From Streptomyces sp. ICBB 8177 (GTDB lineage Bacteria > Actinomycetota > Actinomycetes > Streptomycetales > Streptomycetaceae): DNA of 64,000 bases. The notes below the pieces were generated by a model. That model was given only the letters and a program-made list of their open reading frames with translations. It was not told the origin of the DNA and did not search any database. Location of the stretch: NCBI RefSeq assembly GCF_003144095.1, contig NZ_NSKH01000024.1, positions 389,198 to 453,197 on the forward strand. The letters run 5' to 3'. Each line of letters opens with the position of its first letter. The first letter of the stretch is position 1. Shown here piece by piece: positions 34,021-47,433 of the stretch. The translations under genes were made by a program, and so were the position numbers.

Positions 34021-34093
34021 TCGCTGACGGGGAGCTGACGAGCGGTGACGAGGGCTGACGAGGGCTGACGAGGGCTGACGAGGGCTGACGAGG
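34021..34093. repeat. 10-bp tandem repeat upstream of the MFS gene
   Basis: Seven consecutive 10-bp units. Four are identical AGGGCTGACG (34051-34090) and the flanking ones diverge (34021, 34031, 34041). Read toward the exporter, the unit is CGTCAGCCCT. SARP-type activators bind short direct repeats with about one helical turn between them, so this is a candidate binding site for the adjacent SARP protein, placed 43 to 115 bp upstream of the exporter start. Confidence 0.75.
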
Positions 34094-34098
34094 CGGGT

Positions 34099-37000
34099 CT
34101 ACACGGTGCCGCCCGGCTCGGCCAGCCGCTGCCCCAGCGCCGCGTACGCGCCGGCCGCGTCCAGCCGCGCGCCCCGATCGCGGGCGGCCACGTAGGCCTC
34201 CTCGCCCAGCGTCTCGCGCGCGGCCGTCTCGGTGGCGGCGGCGTCAGGGCTCGCCACGACCTCCATGCCGCGCAGCGCCCGGGCGATGCCCAGTAGTTCC
34301 GCCGCGCGTTCCGGGGCGCCGTCGCGCAGGGCCAGGTCCGCCGCGGCGTCCGCGACGGCAGCGGTGAACGGCCTGTTGCGGTCGGTCTGCCGCGCCCCGT
34401 ACGCCTCGCGGTAGCACTCCCTCGCACGGTCCCGCTGCCCGCGCGCCGCGTGCAGGCGGCCACGGCAGACCAGGGCCTCGGTGCGGCTGACGTCGCCGGC
34501 GAACCACGCGGGCAGGCTCTCGGCCATCGCCTGGTCGCACCACCGGTCCGCCTCCTCCAGCGCGCCGCGCAGCCGGGCGGACTCGGCCAGCCCCAGGTGG
34601 GCCACGGCCAGGAACTCCGTGGTGCCGATCCGCCGCGCCAGGTCCGCGGCCGCCCGGAAGTCCGCGCACGCGGCGTCGTGGTCGAGCGCCCGCAGCCTGC
34701 ACCGTCCGCGCTCGCACAGCAGGTCGGCCCTGCTCTCGACCGCCTCCAGCTCGTCGGCGAGCGCCATCGCCTCGTCGATCAGCCGTACCGCGCGCGGCAG
34801 TTCGCCGCGTACGGACAGGAACGAGGCGAGGTGGCTGGTGGCCAGCGCCTCACCCCAACGGTCACCGAGTTCGCAGAACTTGGCACGCGCCAGCGTGAAC
34901 TCCCGGTGCACGGCGTCGGCTTCGCCCAGCACCATCCAGTTCTGGTACGCGACGCCGATGTGGTTGAGGGCCTGGAACCACGAGTCGGCCTCCACCAGCG
35001 CGAGCGCCGCCTCCTGCCGGACGTAGGTCTCCTCGTCCGGCACGCCCGCGAACGGCGCCCAGAGCAGGAACATCACGGGATATCGCGCGGGGCCGCGTTC
35101 CACGGTCGCCCGCACGCTCTTCAGGTGCTCGGCCAGTTCCCGCTGGTCGGCCACGTCCGGTGCCGCGGTCATGACGCACAGCGCGAACTCCTCCTCCAGG
35201 CCCTCCGGCGCCCGCGGCCCGACCGCCGTCACCAGCTTCCGTGCCGGAGCGGCGCCTTCGTACCGTGCGCCGCGCAGCAGCCAGTAGGTGGAGAGCGCGG
35301 CGACCAGCCGCATGCCGGTCGCCGTGTCACCGTCCGCGACGCAGCGGTGCAGCGCTGCGTGGAGGTTGTCGTGTTCGGCCGACAGCCGGCGAAGCCAGTC
35401 GAGTTGCCCGGCCCGCCGCAGGCGCGGCTCCGCGGTGACCGCCAGGTCCAGGAAGTACGCGGCGTGCCGCCGTCGCGCCGCGTCGGTCCCGTCGGCCTCG
35501 GCCAGTCGTTCGGCGCCGTAGGAGCGGATGGTCTCCAGCATCCGGTAGCGCGCTCCACCGCCGCCGTCCGGCTGATGCGCCACCACCAGCGACTTGTCCA
35601 CCAGAGAGTCGACCAGGTCCAGCACGTCCCCGGGCTCGATGAGTTCGCTGGTGGCGGTGCCCGCGGGAGCGCCCCCGGCCCCCGGCGCCGGGTCCGCGCA
35701 GACCGCCTCCGCCGCCTCCAGCGTCCAGCCGCCCGCGAAGACCGACGCGCGGCTCAGCACGACGCGTTCCGGCTCGGTCAGCAGGTCCCAGCTCCAATCG
35801 ATGACGCCCCGCAGGGTGCGCTGCCTGGGCTGAGCCGTGCGGCTGCCCCGGGACAGCAGCCGGAACAGCTCGGACGGGCGCAGAGCCGGTCCGCACTCCA
35901 CCTCGGGCGGCGGGCCGAGCCGATCGGCGATCTCACCGGCCGACAGCGTCCGCAGTCGGGCGGCGGCCAGTTCGAGGGCGAGCGGCTGCCCGTCCAGCGC
36001 GGTGCAGATCCGCAGCACCGCCTCCCGCTCGTCGTCCAGCGAGAACGTGGGCCGCACCGCGACGGCGCGTTCCACGAAGAGCCGCACCGCGGGGAAGCCA
36101 GCCAACCCGTCCGCCGCGGCACCGAGCGGCGGAAGCGCCAACGGCGGTACGGGGCAGAGGGCTTCGCCGGTGATACCGAAGGCCTCCCGGCTCGTGGCCA
36201 GGACCTTGAGCGAGGGGCACCGGGTGAGCAGGGTACCGACGAGCCCGGCGGCGGCGTCGATCAGGTGCTCGCAGTTGTCCAGCACGAGCAGCACCGGCCG
36301 CTCCGCGAGCGCGGCCGCCAGTCGGCTCACGGGGTCCTGCGCGGGCCCGGTCGGGGTGAGCAACCCGACCTCGCGCAGACCCAGCGCCCCCAGCAGCGCC
36401 TGCGGCAGGTCGACGCCGTCGGTGACCCCCGCCAGCGGCACGAAGCACACCTCGCCGTCGAACCGCCCGGCGGCTTCGATCGACAACCGGGTCTTGCCCG
36501 CACCGCCGGGCCCGGTCAGCGTGACAAGCCGGGCGTCACGCAACCGCCCGGCGATGAGCGCGAGTTCGTTCTCGCGCCCCACGAAGCTGGTCAGTTGAGC
36601 GGGAAGCACCGCTGTTTCACGTGAAACACCCGTGGGGGCCGCAGTCGGGAAGGTCGTTGTTTCACGTGAAACACGGCCCCCTTCCCGCACGGGCGTCTCC
36701 CCGCGCAGCACCGCGAGGTGCGCGGCGGCCAGTTCCTCCCCCGGATCAGCCCCCAAGGTCTCCGCCAGCGTCTCCCGGGCGGTCTCGTAGACGGCCAGGG
36801 CGTCCGCCTGCCGCCCGTCGGCGAGCAGTGCGCGCATCAGTTGTGCCGTCAGCCGCTCCCGCAGCGGGTGGGCGGCGACCAGCTCCCGCAGCTCCGCCAC
36901 GAGGTTCCGGTGCCCGCCGAGCGCCAGATCTGCCGCCACGCGGTCCTCCACCGCACCCAGCCGCAGTTCCTCCAGCCGGACCACCTGCGCCGCGGCGAAC

Positions 37001-37422
37001 GGCGCCTCCCCGACGTCCGCGAGCGCGTCCCCCTGCCAGAGCCCCAGCGCCTCACGCAGCAGCACGGCGCCCCGCTCCGCCTCCCCGGCCGCCAGCGCCT
37101 CCCGCCCCTGCCCTGCGAGCCGCTCGAACCGGTGCACGTCCACCTCGTCGCGATCGACGACCAACCGGTAGCCACCCGGCTGGTTCTCGATCGCCTCCCC
37201 CAGCGCGGCCCGCAGCCGCGACACCTGCGACTGCAAGGCGTTGCCGGCTCCAGCGGGCGGCTCGTCCCCGTAGATCCCGTCGATCAGCCGCTGCGTCGGG
37301 ACGACCCGCCCGGCGTCCAGCAGCAGCATCGCGAGCAGAGCCCGCCGCCCGTACCCCCCGACAGCCACCCCCCGCCCGTCAGCCCGCCGAGCCCACGTCC
37401 CCCCGAGAATCCCAAATCGCAC
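34099..37422 (-). CDS. SARP/AfsR-type regulator with NB-ARC ATPase and TPR region
   Basis: 1107 residues, GTG start with GGGGGT upstream. A winged-helix DNA-binding domain (about 1-95) and a bacterial activator domain BTAD (about 95-240) form a SARP module. An STAND/NB-ARC ATPase follows with Walker A GPGGAGKTRLS (Lys310) and VLLVLDNCEHL, then a TPR-like helical C-terminal third. AfsR-like proteins activate secondary-metabolite and export genes after ATP-dependent assembly. Two parS sites lie in frame between SARP and ATPase, both read as VSRET (251-255 and 266-270), in a linker where the sequence is free to vary. The neighbouring MFS gene is the likely target. Confidence 0.92.
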   Translation of the reverse strand: MRFGILGGTWARRADGRGVAVGGYGRRALLAMLLLDAGRVVPTQRLIDGIYGDEPPAGAGNALQSQVSRLRAALGEAIENQPGGYRLVVDRDEVDVHRFERLAGQGREALAAGEAERGAVLLREALGLWQGDALADVGEAPFAAAQVVRLEELRLGAVEDRVAADLALGGHRNLVAELRELVAAHPLRERLTAQLMRALLADGRQADALAVYETARETLAETLGADPGEELAAAHLAVLRGETPVREGGRVSRETTTFPTAAPTGVSRETAVLPAQLTSFVGRENELALIAGRLRDARLVTLTGPGGAGKTRLSIEAAGRFDGEVCFVPLAGVTDGVDLPQALLGALGLREVGLLTPTGPAQDPVSRLAAALAERPVLLVLDNCEHLIDAAAGLVGTLLTRCPSLKVLATSREAFGITGEALCPVPPLALPPLGAAADGLAGFPAVRLFVERAVAVRPTFSLDDEREAVLRICTALDGQPLALELAAARLRTLSAGEIADRLGPPPEVECGPALRPSELFRLLSRGSRTAQPRQRTLRGVIDWSWDLLTEPERVVLSRASVFAGGWTLEAAEAVCADPAPGAGGAPAGTATSELIEPGDVLDLVDSLVDKSLVVAHQPDGGGGARYRMLETIRSYGAERLAEADGTDAARRRHAAYFLDLAVTAEPRLRRAGQLDWLRRLSAEHDNLHAALHRCVADGDTATGMRLVAALSTYWLLRGARYEGAAPARKLVTAVGPRAPEGLEEEFALCVMTAAPDVADQRELAEHLKSVRATVERGPARYPVMFLLWAPFAGVPDEETYVRQEAALALVEADSWFQALNHIGVAYQNWMVLGEADAVHREFTLARAKFCELGDRWGEALATSHLASFLSVRGELPRAVRLIDEAMALADELEAVESRADLLCERGRCRLRALDHDAACADFRAAADLARRIGTTEFLAVAHLGLAESARLRGALEEADRWCDQAMAESLPAWFAGDVSRTEALVCRGRLHAARGQRDRARECYREAYGARQTDRNRPFTAAVADAAADLALRDGAPERAAELLGIARALRGMEVVASPDAAATETAARETLGEEAYVAARDRGARLDAAGAYAALGQRLAEPGGTV
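36614..36627. other. parS site 1
   Basis: Exact GTTTCACGTGAAAC, the ParB-binding palindrome, extended by flanking T and A to 16 bp. Lies inside the SARP gene, 45 bp from a second copy and about 15 kb from oriC. Confidence 0.92.
36659..36672. other. parS site 2
   Basis: Exact GTTTCACGTGAAAC, also extended to a 16-bp palindrome. It pairs with the site 45 bp away within the interdomain linker of the SARP gene. Confidence 0.92.
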
Positions 37423-37487
37423 ACCCCCGATTCTTCCCCAGCGAACCGCCTCGCACAGGCACCGCAGGCCACCCCCTGCAACACGAA

Positions 37488-37517
37488 ACCCCCGCCGCGC
37501 GTGTGCGGGGCGGGGGT
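37488..37517 (-). terminator. Terminator of tRNA-Ala
   Basis: 9-bp G/C stem (37488-37496 with 37509-37517) just after the tRNA 3' end; on the minus strand it runs into TTTCGTGTTGC. Confidence 0.7.
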
Positions 37518-37527
37518 GATCGAGGGG

Positions 37528-37600
37528 TGGAGCCTAGGGGAGTCGAACCCCTGACATCTGCCATGCAAAGACAGCGCTCTACCAACTGAGCTAAGGCCCC
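37528..37600 (-). tRNA. tRNA-Ala (TGC)
   Basis: 73 nt on the minus strand. Acceptor GGGGCCT pairs with AGGCTCC; D-arm AGCTCAGTTGGTAGAGC; anticodon loop CTTTGCATG gives TGC; T-arm AGGGGTTCGACTCCCCT. CCA is not encoded. tRNA-Ile and tRNA-Ala downstream of gyrA is a usual actinobacterial arrangement, although here other genes lie between them. Confidence 0.95.
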
Positions 37601-37719
37601 TCGGCACGGGAGGATCGCCGTGCCGGTGACCAGGGTACCGGGTGGGCGTGGGCATTCTGTACCCGGAATCGGGGCAGGCGTCTCTAGGATGGGTTTGCGG
37701 TCGTGAAGACGGGAGCCGG

Positions 37720-38286
37720 ATGGACAGCTCGCCGCGGGACGCGGTGCGGGAGCGGCAGCGGGAGTGGTACGGGGAACCGCTGGGAGATCTGTTCCGGAGG
37801 CTGATCGCCGGCCTGGGGCTGAACCAGGCCCGGCTGGCCGCCCTCCTGGGGTTGTCCGCGCCGATGTTGTCGCAGCTGATGAGCGGGCAGCGGGCCAAGA
37901 TCGGCAACCCTGCCGTGGTGCAGCGCATGCAGGCCCTGCTGGAGCTCGCCGCCGACGTCGCGGACGGCGCCGTGGCCGCCGGTGAGGCCGCCGGCCGCAT
38001 GGAGCTGATCCGCGAGTCCGCCGGCGGCTCGCTGACCGGCACCACCGGCTCGGCCTCGAACACGGCCGAGGGCAGCCTCGGCCGCGGTGTGCGCCAAGCG
38101 CTTCCCGCCCGGGCCGTCGTCCGCGAGATCCAGGCCCTGCTGCGCTCGATGGGCTCGGCGCAGGAGCTGGTGACCGCCTCGGACGCCCTCGCGGCGGCCC
38201 ATCCCGAGCTGGCAGAGTTCCTGAGGGTCTACGGCGCGGGCCGCACCGACGACGCCCTCAGCCACTTCGAGGCCCACCAGGACTGA
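37720..38286 (+). CDS. Helix-turn-helix DNA-binding protein
   Basis: 188 residues from the ATG at 37720 (GGGAG upstream). An N-terminal XRE-like helix-turn-helix (about 25-65, LGLNQARLAALLGLSAPMLS, QLMSGQRAKIGNP) is followed by an Ala-rich helical region and a conserved C-terminal segment (VREIQALLRSMGSAQELVTA). It sits 14 bp before a Ser/Thr kinase gene and is probably co-transcribed, so it may be a phosphorylation target. A TAGGAT at 37685-37690 is a possible -10. Regulated genes are unknown. Confidence 0.8.
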   Translation: MDSSPRDAVRERQREWYGEPLGDLFRRLIAGLGLNQARLAALLGLSAPMLSQLMSGQRAKIGNPAVVQRMQALLELAADVADGAVAAGEAAGRMELIRESAGGSLTGTTGSASNTAEGSLGRGVRQALPARAVVREIQALLRSMGSAQELVTASDALAAAHPELAEFLRVYGAGRTDDALSHFEAHQD

Positions 38287-38300
38287 CGAGGAGCCGCTGC

Positions 38301-39563
38301 ATGGGTGAGCTGTTCGCCGGGCGCTACGAGCTGGTCGACCCCATCGGGCGGGGCGGCGTGGGCGCCGTGTGGCGCGCCTGGGACCACCGGCGGCGGCGCT
38401 ACGTCGCGGCGAAGGTGCTGCGGCAGTCCGACGCGCACGCCCTGATCCGCTTCGTCCGCGAGCAGGCGCTGCGCATCGACCACCCGCACGTGCTGGCGCC
38501 GATGAGCTGGGCGGCCGACGACGAACAGGTGCTGTTCACCATGGAGTTGGTGCGCGGCGGCTCGCTGGCGCACCTGGTGGGGGACTACGGGCCGCTGGCG
38601 CCGCGCTACGTGTGCGTCCTGCTCGACCAGTTGCTCGCCGGGGTGACCGCGGTGCACGCGGAGGGCGTGGTGCACCGCGACATCAAGCCCGCCAACATCC
38701 TGCTGGAGGCCACCGGCACCGGGCGGCCGCACTTACGCCTGTCCGACTTCGGGATCGCGATGCGCAAGGGCGAGCCGCGGCTGACCGACACCAACTACGT
38801 GGTCGGAACCCCGGGCTACTTCGCCCCGGAGCAACTGATGGGCGCGGAACCGGACTTCCCCGCCGACCTGTACGCGGTCGGACTGGTCGCCCTCTTCCTG
38901 CTCACCGGACGCAAGCCGGACGCGCAGGCGCTGGTCGAGCGCTACACCGCGCTCGGCGGGGTGCCGAACGCGCCAATCGGGGTGCCGGAGCCGCTCTGGC
39001 AGGTCGTCGCCACGCTGCTCAATCCCGATCCGCAGGCCCGCTTCCGTACCGCGACCGGGGCGCGCAAGGCGCTGGCGGCGGCCGTCGAACTGCTGCCGGA
39101 ACCGGGGATGGACGACGAGCCGGTGGAGGTCTTCGACCAACTCGGTCCGCTGCCGGACGGGTTCGGGCCCGACGGGCCGCTCAGGCCGCGCCGGACGGAC
39201 GCCGAGTGGGCGCGGGAGACCGGTGCGGCCGGCACCATAGAAGGCGTACGGCGACCACCGCGTGCGGCCCGCCGCGCCCCCGGGACCACCGCGCCCGCCG
39301 CGGCCTTCCCCGACCGGTCCTCCCCGGCGTCCCCGGCCCGATTCGACGACTACCGCATCGCGCCGCCCCGGCCCGCCCATCCCCCGCGCGCCACGGACTC
39401 CGCGACCCGGCCGTACACCGCCGACCCGGGCGCCGTCGCGGTGCGCGAGCCGCGGACCGTCCCCGTGCGGCAGGGGCCGCCGGCCAGGATCGTGGTCCCG
39501 GTGCTGCTGGTCGCCGCGCTCTGCTTCGCCGTCGGCATCTGGGCGCTCACCACGGCCGCTTGA
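38301..39563 (+). CDS. Transmembrane Ser/Thr protein kinase
   Basis: 420 residues. The kinase domain (about 8-265) has GRGGVGAVW, AAKVL, HRDIKPANI, DFGIA and APEQ, so it should be active. A Pro/Arg/Ala-rich linker (about 275-395) leads to a single C-terminal membrane helix (IVVPVLLVAALCFAVGIW) that ends almost at the terminus, so there is no sensory outer domain, unlike PknB. Input probably comes from partner proteins. GAGGAG lies 11 bases before the ATG. It follows the HTH gene closely. Confidence 0.92.
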   Translation: MGELFAGRYELVDPIGRGGVGAVWRAWDHRRRRYVAAKVLRQSDAHALIRFVREQALRIDHPHVLAPMSWAADDEQVLFTMELVRGGSLAHLVGDYGPLAPRYVCVLLDQLLAGVTAVHAEGVVHRDIKPANILLEATGTGRPHLRLSDFGIAMRKGEPRLTDTNYVVGTPGYFAPEQLMGAEPDFPADLYAVGLVALFLLTGRKPDAQALVERYTALGGVPNAPIGVPEPLWQVVATLLNPDPQARFRTATGARKALAAAVELLPEPGMDDEPVEVFDQLGPLPDGFGPDGPLRPRRTDAEWARETGAAGTIEGVRRPPRAARRAPGTTAPAAAFPDRSSPASPARFDDYRIAPPRPAHPPRATDSATRPYTADPGAVAVREPRTVPVRQGPPARIVVPVLLVAALCFAVGIWALTTAA

Positions 39564-39600
39564 GGCGAGCGGCCCACGTTCGGCCCGGAACACGCCGCGC

Positions 39601-40896
39601 CTACCCAGGAAGGCGCCGCGCCCTCAGCACCCACACCCCGATCCCCGCGACCAGCACCGTCCCCGCGCCCAGCGCCGCGTACCCCAGCGCCCGCAACCGC
39701 GGACGCGCCGTCCCGGACAGGCCAGTCCCCGGCGCCACCACGGCCCCCGTCACCCCGAAGCCCGTCCCGGTCAGCCCGCTCACGTAGCGCGGACCGGCCT
39801 GCGGCACGCCGGTGACGGCCACCCGCAGCGTGACCGGGACCGTTCCGCTCGTGTACGACGCCACCTGGGGGTGCACGCTGACCTGCACGTAGTACCAGCC
39901 CGCCACCGGCGAGCCGCTGACCCGCGGATCCCGGGACCAGCGGTTGGCGTACCTCACCCGCGGGGTCTGCGCGGTGACCGCCGCGGGCGCCCCGGTGTAC
40001 GAGGCCGCGTCACCGCCCGCGTAACCGCGCGCCGGATCGTAGACGGTGACGCTCACGCCGCCGCCGGTGAACCCGCCCGCCCGCGTGACGTGCGCGGCGC
40101 CGAAGCCGGCGCTGACGGAGAGGGACTGCCCCCAGTCGACGGGGACGCGGTAGTAGTGCGTGACGCCGGGCGCGAGGCGGTCGGTGTAGACGCCCGTCCC
40201 CGGCACGCGGGCCGCGGCGTCCATGGCGACGGCGCCGGACAGCGCACGCGGGGCCGTGGTGACCGTCGGCGGGGGCGAGGAGACGAAGCCCTCGGGCGTC
40301 CCGCCGCCCCCGCCCGCCCCCGCGCCCTCGACCCCCGGCTCGGTCATGAAGCGGATGTCCAGCGGCCAGGCGTCACCGGAGGAGGTGTCCGCGCTGTCGC
40401 GCTGCACGACCAGCAGATAGGTGCCGGCCCCGTGGCAGGGCCCGTCCGCCCCGGCAACGCGGCGGACGGCGCCGCCCACCGGGGCCGTGGCGTCGTCCGC
40501 ACCGAACCGGGCGTCGTACGCGTCGCACAGCGCGCCGCGCGAGCTCAGCAGCCGCAGGCTGACACCGTCGATGAAGGCGACCCGGCTGCCCGGGCGGGGG
40601 ACGGCGAAGACCGACAGGTACGCGGTGGACGCGGCGTCCAGCCGTACCGCGTAGTACTTGGACTCACCCCTGACCAGGCTGTCGCGGTACGCGCGGCCCA
40701 CCGCCAGCCGGGGCGGATCGCCGGGACCCGCGCTGCCGTGCACCGAGGCGCCGTCCGGCACCCAGACCGGCGTCGCCGCCGCACCCGGCCCCGTACTCGC
40801 GGCAGCAGCCGCGCGGGTGGATAACGCCACCGGCGACGTGATCGCCGCCAGCGCGGCCAGCAGCGCCAGGGCGGCGAACCGGTGGTGCCGTCTCAT
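39601..40896 (-). CDS. Secreted protein with C-terminal membrane anchor, unknown function
   Basis: 431 residues from the ATG at 40896, with GAGGGG upstream. Signal peptide (RRHHRFAALALLAALAAITS ... AAAA), then two beta-rich regions with paired motifs ESKYYAVRLDAASTAYLSVF (near 75) and VTHYYRVPVDWGQSLSVSAG (near 255), a Gly/Pro linker, and a C-terminal helix (ALGAGTVLVAGIGVWVLRAR) with a basic stop. The layout suggests two repeated extracellular domains held on the membrane. I do not recognise the family. It is a single gene convergent with the kinase gene. Confidence 0.75.
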   Translation of the reverse strand: MRRHHRFAALALLAALAAITSPVALSTRAAAAASTGPGAAATPVWVPDGASVHGSAGPGDPPRLAVGRAYRDSLVRGESKYYAVRLDAASTAYLSVFAVPRPGSRVAFIDGVSLRLLSSRGALCDAYDARFGADDATAPVGGAVRRVAGADGPCHGAGTYLLVVQRDSADTSSGDAWPLDIRFMTEPGVEGAGAGGGGGTPEGFVSSPPPTVTTAPRALSGAVAMDAAARVPGTGVYTDRLAPGVTHYYRVPVDWGQSLSVSAGFGAAHVTRAGGFTGGGVSVTVYDPARGYAGGDAASYTGAPAAVTAQTPRVRYANRWSRDPRVSGSPVAGWYYVQVSVHPQVASYTSGTVPVTLRVAVTGVPQAGPRYVSGLTGTGFGVTGAVVAPGTGLSGTARPRLRALGYAALGAGTVLVAGIGVWVLRARRLPG

Positions 40897-40986
40897 ACCC
40901 CACCCCTCGAAACCCCCCGAGCCCACGACCCCCCGCTCCGCCGTGCTGCGGCGAAGCTATTGATTTGCTGATGCGAATTCAATAGC

Positions 40987-41027
40987 GGTGAGGCCCCGAC
41001 CGCGCCTTGGGCGGTCGGGGCCTCACC
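40987..41027 (-). terminator. Terminator of the DLW-39 gene
   Basis: Perfect 17-bp stem (40987-41003 with 41011-41027), 7-nt loop, 16 bp past the minus-strand stop. Confidence 0.85.
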
Positions 41028-41043
41028 GGAGAGTTGGGGGTTT

Positions 41044-41184
41044 TCAGGCGCTCGTGCCGGAACCCGCCGGTACGGAGTCCGTCGCCTCCGTCCACAGGTC
41101 CTGCTCGGCGCGGTCCGCCTGGATCTGGCGGTACACGAGGAGCCCGCCGATGGCGGCCAGTGCGACCAGGAGAAGCTTCTTCAC
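41044..41184 (-). CDS. DLW-39 family small membrane protein
   Basis: 46 residues from the GTG at 41184. Sequence VKKLLLVALAAIGGLLVYRQ followed by IQADRAEQDLWTEATDSV: one short membrane helix and the DLW motif that names the family. Function is unknown. It is conserved in actinomycetes near gyrA and the tRNA-Ile/tRNA-Ala genes, matching this location. It has its own terminator. The frame extends upstream, but only this part resembles the family. Confidence 0.8.
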   Translation of the reverse strand: MKKLLLVALAAIGGLLVYRQIQADRAEQDLWTEATDSVPAGSGTSA

Positions 41185-41399
41185 CGCGCGACCTCGTCCT
41201 TCTTGCTTTTGGGGATCCTCCGACGCGCCCGATGATACACACCGGCCGATACCGAACAGTGACCTGCCCGCCTCACGACTCCGCCCACCCCGAACGACCC
41301 GGCCCCCCATGCAGCGCCTCCGGGCGCCGACCCCGTGGACGGGGGTGCGGGTGGGCGAAGCCCCCCGCCCAGCGCGGCGAAGCCGCGCGGAAACGACGA

Positions 41400-41438
41400 A
41401 GGCGAGGTGGTCCACGCTTTCCGTGGACCACCTCGCCT
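41400..41438 (-). terminator. Terminator of tRNA-Ile
   Basis: Perfect 17-bp stem (41400-41416 with 41422-41438), loop CTTTC, 10 bp past the tRNA 3' end; a T-containing tail (TTCGTCGTTT) follows on the minus strand. Confidence 0.88.
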
Positions 41439-41448
41439 ATCGCGCTCG

Positions 41449-41522
41449 TGGGGCTAACAGGACTTGAACCTGTGGCCTCTTCCTTATCAGGGAAGCGCTC
41501 TAACCGTCTGAGCTATAGCCCC
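41449..41522 (-). tRNA. tRNA-Ile (GAT)
   Basis: 74 nt on the minus strand. Acceptor GGGGCTA with TAGCCCC; D-arm AGCTCAGACGGTTAGAGC; anticodon loop CTGATAA gives GAT; T-arm CAGGTTCAAGTCCTG. CCA is not encoded. Confidence 0.96.
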
Positions 41523-41580
41523 GCGCTGCACCGAAAGATTAGCGCACGGGGGGCCGTGTCCCAAAATCGGTTCCCCGCCG

Positions 41581-42210
41581 CTACTCGTCCTCCGCCAGCG
41601 TCAGCTCCACGCCGCCCACGAAACCGGCGGAGAGGTTGTAGACGAACGACCCCAGCGTGGCCAGCGCGGTCATCAGCACGACGTCGATCACGGCGATCAC
41701 CGCGGTGAACGTCACGACCCGCGGCAGCGAGAGGAACGACTGGAGGTCGAACCCGCCCTGCGACCCCGAGCCGGTGGCGTCGCTGATGGTGCTGCCCACG
41801 GTGGAGAAGACACCGAGCGCGTCCAGCACCATCCACAGCACCGCGACCGCGACGACCGTGCAGATGCCCAGCGCGATCGAGAACAGGAAGCTGACCTTCA
41901 TCACCGACCACGGGTCGGCCTTGGCCACCCGCAGCCGTGCGCTGCGGGTGCGCGGAGCGGTGCGGGCCGCCGCCGGGCGGGGCTTGCGCACGCCCGCGCC
42001 GCCGCCCACCGCCAGGCCCTGCCCGCCCTCCGTGCCGGAGGGGCCGGCCGGACCTGAGGCACCGGACGACGGCAGGGGAGAGGCGGACCCGGCGCCCTCG
42101 GACGTGGTGGACGCGCCCTGGGACGGCATGGTCGCGCCCTTGGGCGGTGCGTACGCCTGCGGCGGGTGGTGCGGCTGGGGCGGGCGGGCGCCGCCTCGGG
42201 TGTCTGTCAC
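41581..42210 (-). CDS. DUF3566 membrane protein
   Basis: 209 residues, GTG start. A Pro/Gly/Ser-rich cytoplasmic N-terminus (about 1-85) is followed by the DUF3566 domain with two membrane helices (about 105-130, VSFLFSIALGICTVVAVAVL, and 165-195, VVTFTAVIAVIDVVLMTALA). The gene lies directly downstream of gyrA, as its relatives (for example Rv0007) do in other actinobacteria. Function is unknown; proposals link it to division or envelope integrity. It is probably co-transcribed with gyrA (143-bp gap). Confidence 0.9.
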   Translation of the reverse strand: MTDTRGGARPPQPHHPPQAYAPPKGATMPSQGASTTSEGAGSASPLPSSGASGPAGPSGTEGGQGLAVGGGAGVRKPRPAAARTAPRTRSARLRVAKADPWSVMKVSFLFSIALGICTVVAVAVLWMVLDALGVFSTVGSTISDATGSGSQGGFDLQSFLSLPRVVTFTAVIAVIDVVLMTALATLGSFVYNLSAGFVGGVELTLAEDE

Positions 42211-42353
42211 GGTTGTCCCCCCACGGTGTGGGTCGTCGCGCTGTGGTGGTCCCTGAGCGTCGCTGGCTGTCGTGCCGACGGAGCCGGAGCGCCGCCCGCG
42301 AGGGCCGTCGCCCGCGCGTCACCCGAGGTGGCGTCCCCGGCTCCTGTCACGTC

Positions 42354-44981
<2,628 letters not shown>

Positions 44982-45026
44982 TGCTGGTCAAAGTCCTTTC
45001 GCGGTCCGGCTGGTGGGCAGGCCGAC

Positions 45027-47433
<2,407 letters not shown>

